Assembly: GCA_022571255.1 (NCBI GenBank)
Contig: JACZYD010000013.1
Coordinates: 1-40,617, forward strand
Origin: Bacteroidota bacterium
GTDB lineage: Bacteria > Bacteroidota > Rhodothermia > Rhodothermales > UBA10348
Direction: 5' to 3'
Length of the DNA: 40,617 nt
Shown: positions 18,011 to 25,964 of the stretch, piece after piece
Layout: each line of letters opens with the position of its first letter
Position numbering within the stretch: the stretch's first letter is position 1
Program-made: the position numbers and the translations under genes
Notes under the pieces: model-generated
Database searches by the model: none
What the model saw: the letters and a program-made list of their open reading frames with translations, nothing else
Told to the model about the DNA's origin: nothing

Positions 18011-19270
18011 ATGAAAACATTTATTCTGATTCTCCTCGGCACAGCTTTTTTGTTACCCGCCCACGCCCAGGACGCCGTTATTCGCGCCGGTACGGTGATC
18101 GATACCCGCGATGGTTCTACAAGTAGCGATCAGAAAATCACGGTGCGCGACGGCCGCATCGAATCAATAGAGGAGTGGACCGGAGAGATGAACAACGGCG
18201 TGATCGATCTTTCGGACAGCTTTGTAATGCCCGGGCTGTTCGACGCGCACAGCCATATGGCGCTCGTTGTGGATCCGCGTAAAGACGGCGGAAATTATTT
18301 CTTTACGGGAATACTCAACACAACGGCCTATAGGGCGGTTCAGGGCGTGGCCAACGCACGCAATATGCTCCTGTCCGGCTTCACCACCATTCGCGACATC
18401 GGAAACAGTGGCAACTACGCGGATGTCGCCCTCAAGCAGGGCATTGACGAAGGGCTCGTTCCGGGGCCGCACATGGAAACGTCGGGCCGAATTATCGCAC
18501 CATTTGGTGGTCAATTCCACCTGCAGCCGGAGAAACGAGGAATCGCCAATCCGGAATATTTTTTCGCAGATGGAGTTGATGAGATCCGAAAGGCGGTACG
18601 CGAGAACCTGCATTTCGGGGCAACCTTTATCAAGCTCGTCATTGACGATCAACGATACATTTATTCGGTCGAAGAGATCCGGGCAGCGGTCGAGGAGGCG
18701 GAGAGAGCCGGCACGTATGTGGCCGCGCATTGCTGGACCGAGCAGGGTGCCCGCAACGCCATTGCCGCAGGCGTTCGCTCGATTGAACATGGTCTGGCCA
18801 TGCCGGATGATGTGCTCCGCGCGGCCAAAGACGCCGGGGTTTTTCTGGTGGGCACCGAATTCACCGTCGCCGGGTTAGGCTGGCAAACCGGTGTCGACAT
18901 CTCTGCACTTGAAGAAGAACACAATCAATTCGTGGATCGCCTTCGTCGTGCGTATGCGATGGGAGTGAAAATTGTATACGGGTCCGACACCGTTTTTTTG
19001 GATCCTGATATGAGCCGGGCGCATCTCTCGCTGGATGTGCTCAACAGCTGGCGGGAGGCTGGCGTCTCGAACGCCGATCAGCTCAAGGCCATGACCGTTA
19101 CCGCGGCTGCGCTGATGGGGGTGTCCGGGGATCGCGGACTGCTCGCTGCCGGATTTAAGGCCGATATTGTGGCCATGAAATCCAATCCGCTGGAAGACAC
19201 GAATGCATTATATGACATTGACTTTGTGATGAAGGATGGTCGCGTGGTCCGGCATCCAGGAACGCACTAA
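18011..19270 (+). CDS. exported metal-dependent amidohydrolase
   Basis: 419 residues. A signal peptide (about 1-20: MKTFILILLGTAFLLPAHAQ) sends it to the periplasm. A small beta-sandwich flanks a TIM barrel. The metal motif MPGLFDAHSHM places the HxH at H80 and H82. Later ligands are probably the Lys in TFIKLV, His in VAAHCW, His in IEHGL, and the Asp in YGSDT. It ends with LLAAGFKADIVAM..NPLED......VMKDGRVVR, the usual tail of imidazolonepropionase-like or prolidase-like amidohydrolases. It probably hydrolyses a cyclic amide or dipeptide; the substrate is unknown. It is divergent from the sensor kinase, with about 215 bp between them. Confidence 0.92.
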   Translation: MKTFILILLGTAFLLPAHAQDAVIRAGTVIDTRDGSTSSDQKITVRDGRIESIEEWTGEMNNGVIDLSDSFVMPGLFDAHSHMALVVDPRKDGGNYFFTGILNTTAYRAVQGVANARNMLLSGFTTIRDIGNSGNYADVALKQGIDEGLVPGPHMETSGRIIAPFGGQFHLQPEKRGIANPEYFFADGVDEIRKAVRENLHFGATFIKLVIDDQRYIYSVEEIRAAVEEAERAGTYVAAHCWTEQGARNAIAAGVRSIEHGLAMPDDVLRAAKDAGVFLVGTEFTVAGLGWQTGVDISALEEEHNQFVDRLRRAYAMGVKIVYGSDTVFLDPDMSRAHLSLDVLNSWREAGVSNADQLKAMTVTAAALMGVSGDRGLLAAGFKADIVAMKSNPLEDTNALYDIDFVMKDGRVVRHPGTH

Positions 19271-19732
19271 AACGCCGCCGTACCGCAGGATATTCAGACC
19301 TCTATACCCCGCAACACAGCACCAAACAGAGGTCCAGAAAAAAGTGAGATCATTAGTTATCACACTGTTTTTATTCGTTTTACCATTGATCGCCTCGCCG
19401 TCAACGCTCGCCCAGGAGCTGAGATCGGCCCCGGCTTTGACGAAGGTTGCGTCAGGGCTGAGGATCGATTCGAAGGTTTCCTGTATCTCTTCTGATCGGG
19501 TCTTCAAATCATACGTGAGGACCAAAAACGATTGATTTGGAAACCGATTAAGCGCCTCGTTAGCGACTTTGGCTGTTACTTCTTCCTCTTCGTTCTCGCC
19601 GAAATAATCCAGTCGGAGATGAAACGCATCCGGTGGCATATCGAGTAACAGTACCACGATTGTTCTGATTACGATTCTACTGTGAACAAATTCCCCACCC
19701 CCAGGATTTACTGGTTTTGGATCGGGACCCAT
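19208..19732 (-). CDS. hypothetical protein, doubtful
   Basis: 174-residue frame between the MutS-like gene and the amidohydrolase; its last 63 bp run antisense into the amidohydrolase. Residues 32-100 (from the inner Met: PPDAFHLRLDYFGENEEEE..., then KVANEALNRFPNQSFLVLTYDL, EEIQETFESIL) look like a real soluble protein. The C-terminal 70 residues, antisense to the signal-peptide ORF and the amidohydrolase end, look random. No family was recognised. It could be a genuine gene read after the MutS-like gene (54 bp downstream), or a fragment. Confidence 0.3.
   Translation of the reverse strand: MGPDPKPVNPGGGEFVHSRIVIRTIVVLLLDMPPDAFHLRLDYFGENEEEEVTAKVANEALNRFPNQSFLVLTYDLKTRSEEIQETFESILSPDATFVKAGADLSSWASVDGEAINGKTNKNSVITNDLTFFWTSVWCCVAGYRGLNILRYGGVLVRSWMPDHATILHHKVNVI
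19344..19535 (+). pseudogene. signal-peptide start with no recognisable body
   Basis: GTG at 19344 opens a 63-residue frame whose first 25 residues are a textbook Sec signal: R after the start, LVITLFLFVLPLI core, and ASPSTLAQ cleavage region. An AGAGG lies 11 bases upstream. After about ten mature residues the sequence becomes antisense to the better-looking part of the minus-strand ORF, and the frame ends at 19535. I read it as the remaining 5' end of an exported-protein gene disrupted by rearrangement. It could also be a very short exported protein. Confidence 0.3.
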
Positions 19733-19786
19733 TCCGAGTATGATCGGCTCATCAAATGACCTGCGACAAAGACGTAGAAACCGGAC

Positions 19787-21640
19787 TCATCGATCAGACG
19801 GCAACTCCACCGGAAGTCCTTCCATCTGCATGATGGTCAATGCGTTGGTGGTCGGGCACGGACCAGGACGAAGTGTGTAGTCGAACTGCATGCGTCCGTT
19901 TTCAACGGTTTCGCGAAAGTGATAATTCTGAATTCCTGACGATTCCTTTTCGAGTTTGACCAGTTCCAGATCGTGCGTGGATACGACGCCGACGCCGTCT
20001 TCTGCCACGAGCGAAAGCAGAAGCGCCCGACTGCCAATCAATCGTTCGCGGTTATTGGTCCCGCGGAATATTTCATCAACAAGGAATAACAGAGGGTGGT
20101 CGTGATTGCGCTGCAGCTCTTCGAGCAGGCATTTGAGGCGTTTGACTTCGGCGTAAAAATACGAAATGCCGTCGGTTACCGAGTCGATCACGTTCAGGCA
20201 CGTGAACAACCGAAAGGGGCGCGTTGCAAACGTCTCGGCGTTTACCGGGCCACCGGCAAGAGCGAGAGCATAATTGGCCCCCAGCGTCCGAAGAAACGTG
20301 CTTTTTCCGGACATGTTTGAGCCGGTGATCAGCGCGATACGTCCGATCGAGTCGATCTGAAAATCATTCCGAACGTTTTCCTTGTCGCTGAGCAATGGAT
20401 GACCGAGACCGGTCGCGCGGAAAAGGGGCTCGTCGTTGTTGCGAGACGGCTCGATTTCCGGGAACCCGTATTCCGGATGAAGGGCAGCAAATGTGGCCAG
20501 AGAATTGGCGGCTTCGAGCGTGCGAATTGCGTCGAGCCACCTGGGAAGTCTGTCCCGAAGACGTGTTTTATATCCATGCAGCAGAACCGTAAAAAGAAGA
20601 TCCCACGGCATGACAATATTCAATACAAGCCTCAGCACCTCACTTTTCTGCGTGCTCGCAGCGACAGACAGCCACATGATGGTCCGAAGAAAAGCCGACG
20701 GTGGTTTGCCCGCTTCCTGCAAAGGTGCACACACGTCCGCGAGGCGCGTTCCCGCTTTAAACCGTTCGTTCTCCAGAAATATCAAAACCGGTCTGAAACG
20801 GTTCAACTGATCGTACAGGTGCTCGGCTTCGTCAAAAAGCTCCGCGTAAAGACGGGAGTTCAACAGATAGACACTTACGTACAGAAGGAACGATATCAGC
20901 CACAGAGGCCCCAGATCGCCGAATATATTCATGGCGAGTAACACCGCCGTCACAGCCGCCAGCCCGAAAAGAATAAAAAGCACAACACGGATGCGGCTTC
21001 CGTCGATGTGCCGATTCAGCCAGGCGAGCACTGCGTCGCCTTCCCACCTTCCCTCTGGTGCACTCGTGACGAGCTCGCTGAGAAGCGTCAGGCGATCCCG
21101 AAACCGCATCATCGGTTTCAGCTCGCGAACGAGTGCCTGCCGCTCCAGAGAGGACGCGGGGTCAACGATTGGATCCAACAGCCAGTCGCGAAGTCGGGCG
21201 CTGCCTTCCAGCGTAAAAGACGTATCCAGAAGATGGTGGAGAGAATGCGGGCCCGTGAGATTGAGATCCCTGGCGAAGGGATGTGTGGCCTCTGCCTCTT
21301 CGAACCTGGTTTCCGGGATCCCGTTCCAATCGCGATCAATGCGTGCGATATGCGCTGCCTTTATGCCTGCATAGATCCGGTGTTTCCGAATGCCCAGGAT
21401 GATCCGTGAGTGAAAATATGCGGCGACGCCGAATGCGCCTGCGAAGAACAGGGCCGTCGCCCAAGCAAGCGGCGAACCAGAAGACTGATACACCAGATAC
21501 GTCGCGACCGCACCGCCGAGAGCAATACCGAGTCTGATCCGCGAGAAGAGCGCACTTTTCTTCTCAAGGCCTTCGCGCCTGCGATCCAAACGCTCAATAA
21601 ACCTTTGCAGATAGTTTTGTATGTCGCCGGAAGTTTTCAC
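19787..21640 (-). CDS. membrane-anchored MutS-like ATPase
   Basis: About 617 residues from the GTG at 21640; the frame can also start at GTG 21715 inside the 32-bp repeat. It ends with the MutS domain V ATPase: P-loop ITGSNMSGKSTFLRTLG, then FLVDEIFRGTNNRER (Walker B) and VVSTHDLEL. The mismatch-recognition N-terminal domain of MutS1 is absent. Instead there are hydrophobic pairs at about 35-80 of the mature frame and again mid-protein (VVLFILFGLAAV..., LWLISFLLYVSVYLL), so it is probably an integral membrane protein. Uncharacterised MutS-related proteins of this form are common in Bacteroidota, and a mismatch-repair role should not be assumed. The N-terminus is uncertain because a minisatellite reads through the upstream frame. 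Confidence 0.85.
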   Translation of the reverse strand: MKTSGDIQNYLQRFIERLDRRREGLEKKSALFSRIRLGIALGGAVATYLVYQSSGSPLAWATALFFAGAFGVAAYFHSRIILGIRKHRIYAGIKAAHIARIDRDWNGIPETRFEEAEATHPFARDLNLTGPHSLHHLLDTSFTLEGSARLRDWLLDPIVDPASSLERQALVRELKPMMRFRDRLTLLSELVTSAPEGRWEGDAVLAWLNRHIDGSRIRVVLFILFGLAAVTAVLLAMNIFGDLGPLWLISFLLYVSVYLLNSRLYAELFDEAEHLYDQLNRFRPVLIFLENERFKAGTRLADVCAPLQEAGKPPSAFLRTIMWLSVAASTQKSEVLRLVLNIVMPWDLLFTVLLHGYKTRLRDRLPRWLDAIRTLEAANSLATFAALHPEYGFPEIEPSRNNDEPLFRATGLGHPLLSDKENVRNDFQIDSIGRIALITGSNMSGKSTFLRTLGANYALALAGGPVNAETFATRPFRLFTCLNVIDSVTDGISYFYAEVKRLKCLLEELQRNHDHPLLFLVDEIFRGTNNRERLIGSRALLLSLVAEDGVGVVSTHDLELVKLEKESSGIQNYHFRETVENGRMQFDYTLRPGPCPTTNALTIMQMEGLPVELPSDR

Positions 21641-21653
21641 GGCGGTTTGAACG

Positions 21654-21781
21654 GCCGACTGCCCCGGAGGATGCAGAGCGCACGGGCCGACTGCCCCGGA
21701 GGATACAGGGCGCACGGGCCGACTGCCCCGGAGGATGCAGGGCGCACGGGCCGACTGCCCCGGAGGATGCAGAGCGCACGG
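21654..21781. repeat. 32-bp minisatellite, four copies
   Basis: Units at 21654, 21686, 21718 and 21750. They are identical except for G/A changes at two positions (GATGCAGAGCG versus GATACAGGGCG or GATGCAGGGCG). It sits just upstream of the MutS-like gene start and extends its open frame artificially. The period is not a multiple of three, so copy-number change alters the upstream frame. No spacers; not a CRISPR. Confidence 0.95.
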
Positions 21782-21782
21782 G

Positions 21783-22058
21783 GATTGTATACCGAGCTGC
21801 AGGATGACGATGTTCCTGACGAGCTTTCGGAGATCGTTTTTCGATTGCTGAATAATTACCGGATGACCGGTTCAAGTTGGCGCGAGATGCGGTATCCGGG
21901 TGAAGGCATGGTTTAGCTGCTGAGCACCTTGCTGGACGGCGCAGGTTCAATCACGGCCGCCGTCGACCTGCTTGCGAACGGGCCTTATTTCGGGCCTTAT
22001 CACCGATGTATCCGAGCAAATGGCATCTCTGGCCAGCCAGTACAACACATTCATTTGA
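21783..22058 (+). pseudogene. possible decayed gene fragment, unidentified
   Basis: Plus-strand translation gives protein-like stretches that are not in one frame. ELQDDDVPDELSEIVFRLLN...REMRYPGEGMV ends in a stop near 21916. In the same frame STLLDGAGSITAAVDLLANG follows. After a one-frame shift near 21985 comes LITDVSEQMASLASQYNTFI and a stop at 22058. The pattern suggests the 3' end of a broken gene. I do not recognise the family, and chance cannot be excluded. Confidence 0.25.
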
Positions 22059-22111
22059 GGCATTAAAACACTACCCCGAGGCCGGATCGTTATTGTGCGG
22101 AAGCTTTAACT

Positions 22112-22211
22112 GGTATCTCGCCATATAGTAAGGAATTCATGGTATCTCGCGACATAGTAAAGAATTCATGGTATCTCGCCATATAGTAAGGAATTCATGG
22201 TATTTCGCGAC
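22112..22211. repeat. 29-bp tandem repeat, three copies plus a partial fourth
   Basis: Units at 22112, 22141 and 22170, and a partial copy from 22199. Copies 1 and 3 are identical. Copy 2 differs (CGACATAGTAAAG in place of CCATATAGTAAGG). Every full unit ends in GGAATTCAT or AGAATTCAT. It lies 150 bp upstream of the next gene, in non-coding DNA. A higher-order duplication of a two-unit block is possible given that copies 1 and 3 match. Confidence 0.93.
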
Positions 22212-22360
22212 GATACAGGGTGGCTTCAGGAAGTGTTAACAGGCCGTAGTTTCTCGGGTCGGACTTGATCAATCGAATGAAATCATTTGAGCAATCGCGC
22301 TTCGATCATCTTGTATTCCGACAAATCATATCAATCGAATTAACAGCTACCCGCACCAAA

Positions 22361-22837
22361 ATGATGAAAAATATTTTCGCAGGACTGTACCTGCTCGTGC
22401 TTGGATTCGCCGTCGCGATCCCCGCTTCTGCTCAGGATGCGTATCTCGAACTGGTTCGTTCCGATCTCAAGGCCGACCGCGTGGCGCTTGTAACGGTAAC
22501 AATGGGTTTCACAGATGCTGAGGCCGAAATATTCTGGCCGATTTATCGCGAATATGAGTTTGACAGGGACAAACTCGGCGACGAAAAAATTTCCATCATC
22601 AACGATTATGCGGAGAATTACGAGACGATGACGGATGAGGTCGCGCAAGAATTGATGGAACGGGTCTTCAAGACGGAAGAGAATCAGATCAAGCTGCAGA
22701 AGAAATATTTCAAGAAAATGCAGAAAGCTCTTCCTGCGACCATTGCCGCTAAATTTTTCCAGGTAGAGCGCCAGATCATTTTACGGATCAATCTTCAGAT
22801 TGCCGCTGAATTACCGCTGCTTGAGACCGGTTCCTGA
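22361..22837 (+). CDS. small exported protein, helical, Spy/CpxP-like in outline
   Basis: 158 residues from the first of two adjacent ATGs (22361/22364). The longer frame from 22265 is rejected because only this start places a signal peptide (KNIFAGLYLLVLGFAVAIPASAQ) at the N-terminus. The mature part is predicted helical and charged: TMGFTDAEAEIFWPIYREYEFDRDKLGDEK, then KTEENQIKLQKKYFKKMQKALPA, then a hydrophobic helix. This resembles small periplasmic proteins of the Spy/CpxP type found widely in Bacteroidota, but the LTxxQ motif is not evident, so function is unassigned. It converges on the multicopper-oxidase gene; a role in metal or envelope stress would suit the neighbours, but that is guesswork. 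Confidence 0.8.
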   Translation: MMKNIFAGLYLLVLGFAVAIPASAQDAYLELVRSDLKADRVALVTVTMGFTDAEAEIFWPIYREYEFDRDKLGDEKISIINDYAENYETMTDEVAQELMERVFKTEENQIKLQKKYFKKMQKALPATIAAKFFQVERQIILRINLQIAAELPLLETGS

Positions 22838-22884
22838 ACGGTTCTGGTTGCGTCCGGCGAACAGCAATATATTCTGCCGATCTT

Positions 22885-24624
22885 TTATTCGTCTTCTTCC
22901 CAGACGCCGAAGGCGAGCATCATGCCTGAGTGCAGGTGCTCGGCGATATGGCAATGCAGGACCCATTCGCCTGGGTTCGACATATCGACAAGGATGTCCA
23001 TTGTGGAAGCGACGGGCACTATTGCCGTGTCTTTCCAGACGAGATTCGGGTTGCGTACACCATCGATTTCGAGAACCAGGAATCGCTGACCGTGCATATG
23101 AATGGGGTGATTCATCGGATGGATGGTGTCCGGGTCGTTGAAAATACGAATTTTCACGACGTCCCCCTTATCGAAATCCCAGTAAATTTCCATGTTCTCC
23201 ATGCCCGTATCCATGTCACGCAGAATCCAGAAAACCTGCGTCCCGGTCGAGAGCCAGTTCATCATCGGCATGGTGTCGTTCCATTCGATCGGGGGTTTGT
23301 AAAGCGAGTCAATTTGCATGGACATCATGATCGGAATGGGAAGACCCCGGACGCGCAGGCTCAATTCAAGGCGTCTGTCGGGTTGTTTGTCGAAAAAGGG
23401 TCGGAATCGATCGATATCTGATGACACGTCTTCATTCTTGCGAAGTATCTCGTAGTCTGCCGACAGATCAGTCGCGGCCGGTTCTTGATCGACCGTTATG
23501 ATGCCCAGCAGGTCGACGTGCGCGTAGAATTCTCCCCGGAAGTGATTGATCGCCTGAATGCTGTTTTCTATTCGTACCTCGCCGGGTTCCTCAAACAAGA
23601 CTTCGACGATGTACCGTTCGGCCGGAGCAATAACTACGCTCTGGACCCATGACTCGCGTTCGAATTTGCTCAAGTCGGCGGCGACCACTTTGATGGGCAG
23701 TCCGCCGAATGTGACATTGAACGTCCTCGAATTGGCCGCGTTGGTGAGGTAAAAACGCACGAGTTCGCCCCGCTTTATAGAGAGTCGATAATCGGTGGTG
23801 CCATTTATGAGCATGACATTTCCGAAACGGCCCATGAGTGCGTGTGTGGGAGCATCTTTCCCCCAGGGCAGCGGCCCCAGGTCATCTACGAGGATGTCGT
23901 CGAGTGTGAGTACTTCCTCGCGGTTGGCCGGCCCGTAATAGTCGTCCTCAATTGGAGCGACGAGAATGTTGCCGTACAGACCGAGATCCATCTGTATATC
24001 CGCTCGAACCTGGGGATGGTACCAGAATATTCCGGCATCGGTAAAGTGGACTTCGTACGTGAATTCACCGCCGCGAGGCACAGGCGCCTGAGTGATTACA
24101 GGGGCGCCGTCGTATCGATTCTCGACACGCACCCCGTGCCAGCGCACGGTCGACGGCATCTCGACGTTGTTTTTGAAAAGAACGGTGATGGTAGAGCCCT
24201 GTCGGGCCCGAATCAGAGGGCCGGGGAACTGCCCGTTGTATCCATAGGCGACGAATTCCTGACCACGGATTTTTCGCCGCACCAGTGTCGCTTCAAGAAC
24301 AATCTCGTCTCCGTCTGCGAGATCGACGATTTCCCGGGGCAGCGACTCAGGGAACATATCCGGATCCATGCCCATCCCGGCCAGAAACGGTGAGACCGGT
24401 GGCACCGAGTTCATTAGCCCGGGCAGCATCGGCATGGCCACATCCATGGGCGGCATGCGCCAGGCCACCTTCCCTTTCTCAGACGTGCCCATGTTGTGTC
24501 CTTCTTGCTGGGCGAATACACATGGTGGGTGTACCCCGATACACATCGCGACCAACAGGATGACGGGAAACGCCTGTCTGAGTATCAGACCCAGCTTGTG
24601 CCGGAGTGTCGGTAATGTTATCAT
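22885..24624 (-). CDS. multicopper-oxidase-fold exported protein with altered trinuclear-site motifs
   Basis: About 579 residues from the ATG at 24624, with an export signal (LGLILRQAFPVILLVAMCIGVH...FAQ). Three cupredoxin domains are present: ITVLFKNNVEMPSTVRWHG (domain 1), a YEVHFTDAGIFWYHPQ segment, a middle domain, and the C-terminal NHPIHMHGQRF (H506, H509, H511) with HCHIAEHLHSGM (H557, C558, H559, H563, M568). The type-1 copper set (H506, C558, H563, M568) is complete. The usual HxH of motif I is R161-W-H163, and the second His of the WYHxH motif is Q205. At least one type-2 and one type-3 ligand therefore look missing. It may be a one-copper electron carrier or a structural SufI-like protein rather than an oxidase. 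It is divergent from the plastocyanin-like gene (98 bp). Confidence 0.87.
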   Translation of the reverse strand: MITLPTLRHKLGLILRQAFPVILLVAMCIGVHPPCVFAQQEGHNMGTSEKGKVAWRMPPMDVAMPMLPGLMNSVPPVSPFLAGMGMDPDMFPESLPREIVDLADGDEIVLEATLVRRKIRGQEFVAYGYNGQFPGPLIRARQGSTITVLFKNNVEMPSTVRWHGVRVENRYDGAPVITQAPVPRGGEFTYEVHFTDAGIFWYHPQVRADIQMDLGLYGNILVAPIEDDYYGPANREEVLTLDDILVDDLGPLPWGKDAPTHALMGRFGNVMLINGTTDYRLSIKRGELVRFYLTNAANSRTFNVTFGGLPIKVVAADLSKFERESWVQSVVIAPAERYIVEVLFEEPGEVRIENSIQAINHFRGEFYAHVDLLGIITVDQEPAATDLSADYEILRKNEDVSSDIDRFRPFFDKQPDRRLELSLRVRGLPIPIMMSMQIDSLYKPPIEWNDTMPMMNWLSTGTQVFWILRDMDTGMENMEIYWDFDKGDVVKIRIFNDPDTIHPMNHPIHMHGQRFLVLEIDGVRNPNLVWKDTAIVPVASTMDILVDMSNPGEWVLHCHIAEHLHSGMMLAFGVWEEDE

Positions 24625-24722
24625 GGAGACATAATAAAAACGGATCAGTCCTGAATATCGATACACAGTCCGAATCCTCAAAACATTTCTTTTTCGTGCG
24701 TCCTGTCGATCGGCCGCGAACT

Positions 24723-25343
24723 ATGACTACGAAATCGGGATACGGTGTCGGCGCACTGCTGATCGTCACGATCTTGCTTCCAGACAACATTTTTGCGCAG
24801 GAGACAGGAACCATACGTGGGGAGCTCGATCACGCTATAGCCCGCAGAATTCCTGCAGCCGTCTATATCGAAGCTTTCGACGCTACGGTGTTCACCGAAC
24901 CCGCAGAAAACCCCGTCATGGATCAGGTGAATCTCACGTATACTCCGCATGTGCTTCCGGTGCTTGTCGGTTCGACGATCGATTTTCCCAACAGTGACTC
25001 GACCCGCCACCATGTCTACACGTCGCGTTCATCGGTGTGCCAGTTCGAGCTCGGAATTTATGACGCAGGAGTCGTAAAACACGTGAAGTGCGACGAAACG
25101 GGCGTAGTCATGCTGCTCTGTAATGTACACGCAGAAATGCGCGGGTTTCTTGTAGTTTCCCCGACGCCTTATTTTGCCACGACCGACGCATCAGGGGATT
25201 TTGTGATCGAGGGCGTGCCGCCGGGCACATACAGTCTCACGTTCGAGCACGAACGCCTCGAATCGAAGTCGCTCGAAGTTACCGTTTCGGGCGGCGAAGA
25301 GACGCTTGTAACGTTCGGTAAACTCAGCCGGAAAAGGCGGTGA
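24723..25343 (+). CDS. plastocyanin-like cupredoxin fused to a carboxypeptidase-regulatory-like domain
   Basis: 206 residues from the ATG at 24723, the start that puts a signal peptide (GVGALLIVTILLPDNIFAQ) first. The cupredoxin domain (about 30-145) has a type-1 copper site: His in STRHH (H96 or H97), then C133-N-V-H136-A-E-M139 (C-x2-H-x2-M), as in methylamine-utilisation-type plastocyanins. FVIEGVPPGTYSLTFEHERLESKSLEVTV (about 155-200) is a carboxypeptidase-regulatory-like beta-sandwich. It should be a periplasmic or surface electron carrier. Divergent arrangement with the multicopper-fold gene suggests a shared control region and an electron-transfer partnership (inference). Confidence 0.85.
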   Translation: MTTKSGYGVGALLIVTILLPDNIFAQETGTIRGELDHAIARRIPAAVYIEAFDATVFTEPAENPVMDQVNLTYTPHVLPVLVGSTIDFPNSDSTRHHVYTSRSSVCQFELGIYDAGVVKHVKCDETGVVMLLCNVHAEMRGFLVVSPTPYFATTDASGDFVIEGVPPGTYSLTFEHERLESKSLEVTVSGGEETLVTFGKLSRKRR

Positions 25344-25412
25344 ACAGAGTCATCTTTTCCTGCCGAATTCTGTCCATTATCTCATTACATTGTGGCGCAC
25401 AGTACATCTTGA

Positions 25413-25945
25413 AAACAGGCTGCAATCGACGCGCAGGACATTCACGACTTTATTGACCGATGGAAGGCTTCGGGAGCCTCTGAACGCGCCAATTTTCAGC
25501 TTTTCATCTCTGAGCTATGTGATTTGCTGGACTTGCCGCGCCCCGACCCGGCGACGGACGACACCAGTCTGATTATACGTTCGAACGGTCTGTTACATTC
25601 GACGACGGCGCCGGTAAGACGTCCACGGGCCGGCTTGATCTGTACCGGCGCGGCGCTTTCGTCATGGAAGCCAAGCAGGGAAGCGATGCGGTCGAGGTCA
25701 CGGAATCAGAGGAACTGAGCGGGCAGCGCCGAACACGGAGAATCGGTACCGCGCGTCGCGGCACGCCTGCGTGGCAGCAAGCGATGAAAAAGGCCTTCAA
25801 TCCGGCGCAGCGTTATGCAAAGGCGCTTCCAGACGATCATGGCTGGCCGCCCTTCCTGATTGTTGTGGATGTGGGTTTCTGCATTGATTTCTACGCCGAT
25901 TTCTCATTGCAAGGGAAGCATTATTTCCCGTATCCGTTTGATTGA
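25413..25945 (+). pseudogene. decayed N-terminal remnant of a type II/IIG-like DNA methyltransferase
   Basis: Frame 1 (25413 to about 25570) reads [46 protein letters not shown]. Then, after a shift near 25570, [82 protein letters not shown] and GKHYFPYPFD follow and stop at 25945. This is the N-terminal region of large MmeI-like or class I SAM-dependent DNA methyltransferases, including the predicted nuclease-like D...E-A-K segment. There is no start codon, one frameshift, and the whole methyltransferase core is gone. The remaining 282-bp frame from the ATG at 25664 is not a functional gene. Confidence 0.75.
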
Positions 25946-25964
25946 ACAGGGTTTCTTTCTTTTG

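Noticed and set aside
22265-22360. N-terminal extension of the small exported protein
   Set aside because: Starting at 22265 would bury the signal peptide behind 32 residues; the double ATG at 22361 is the natural start.
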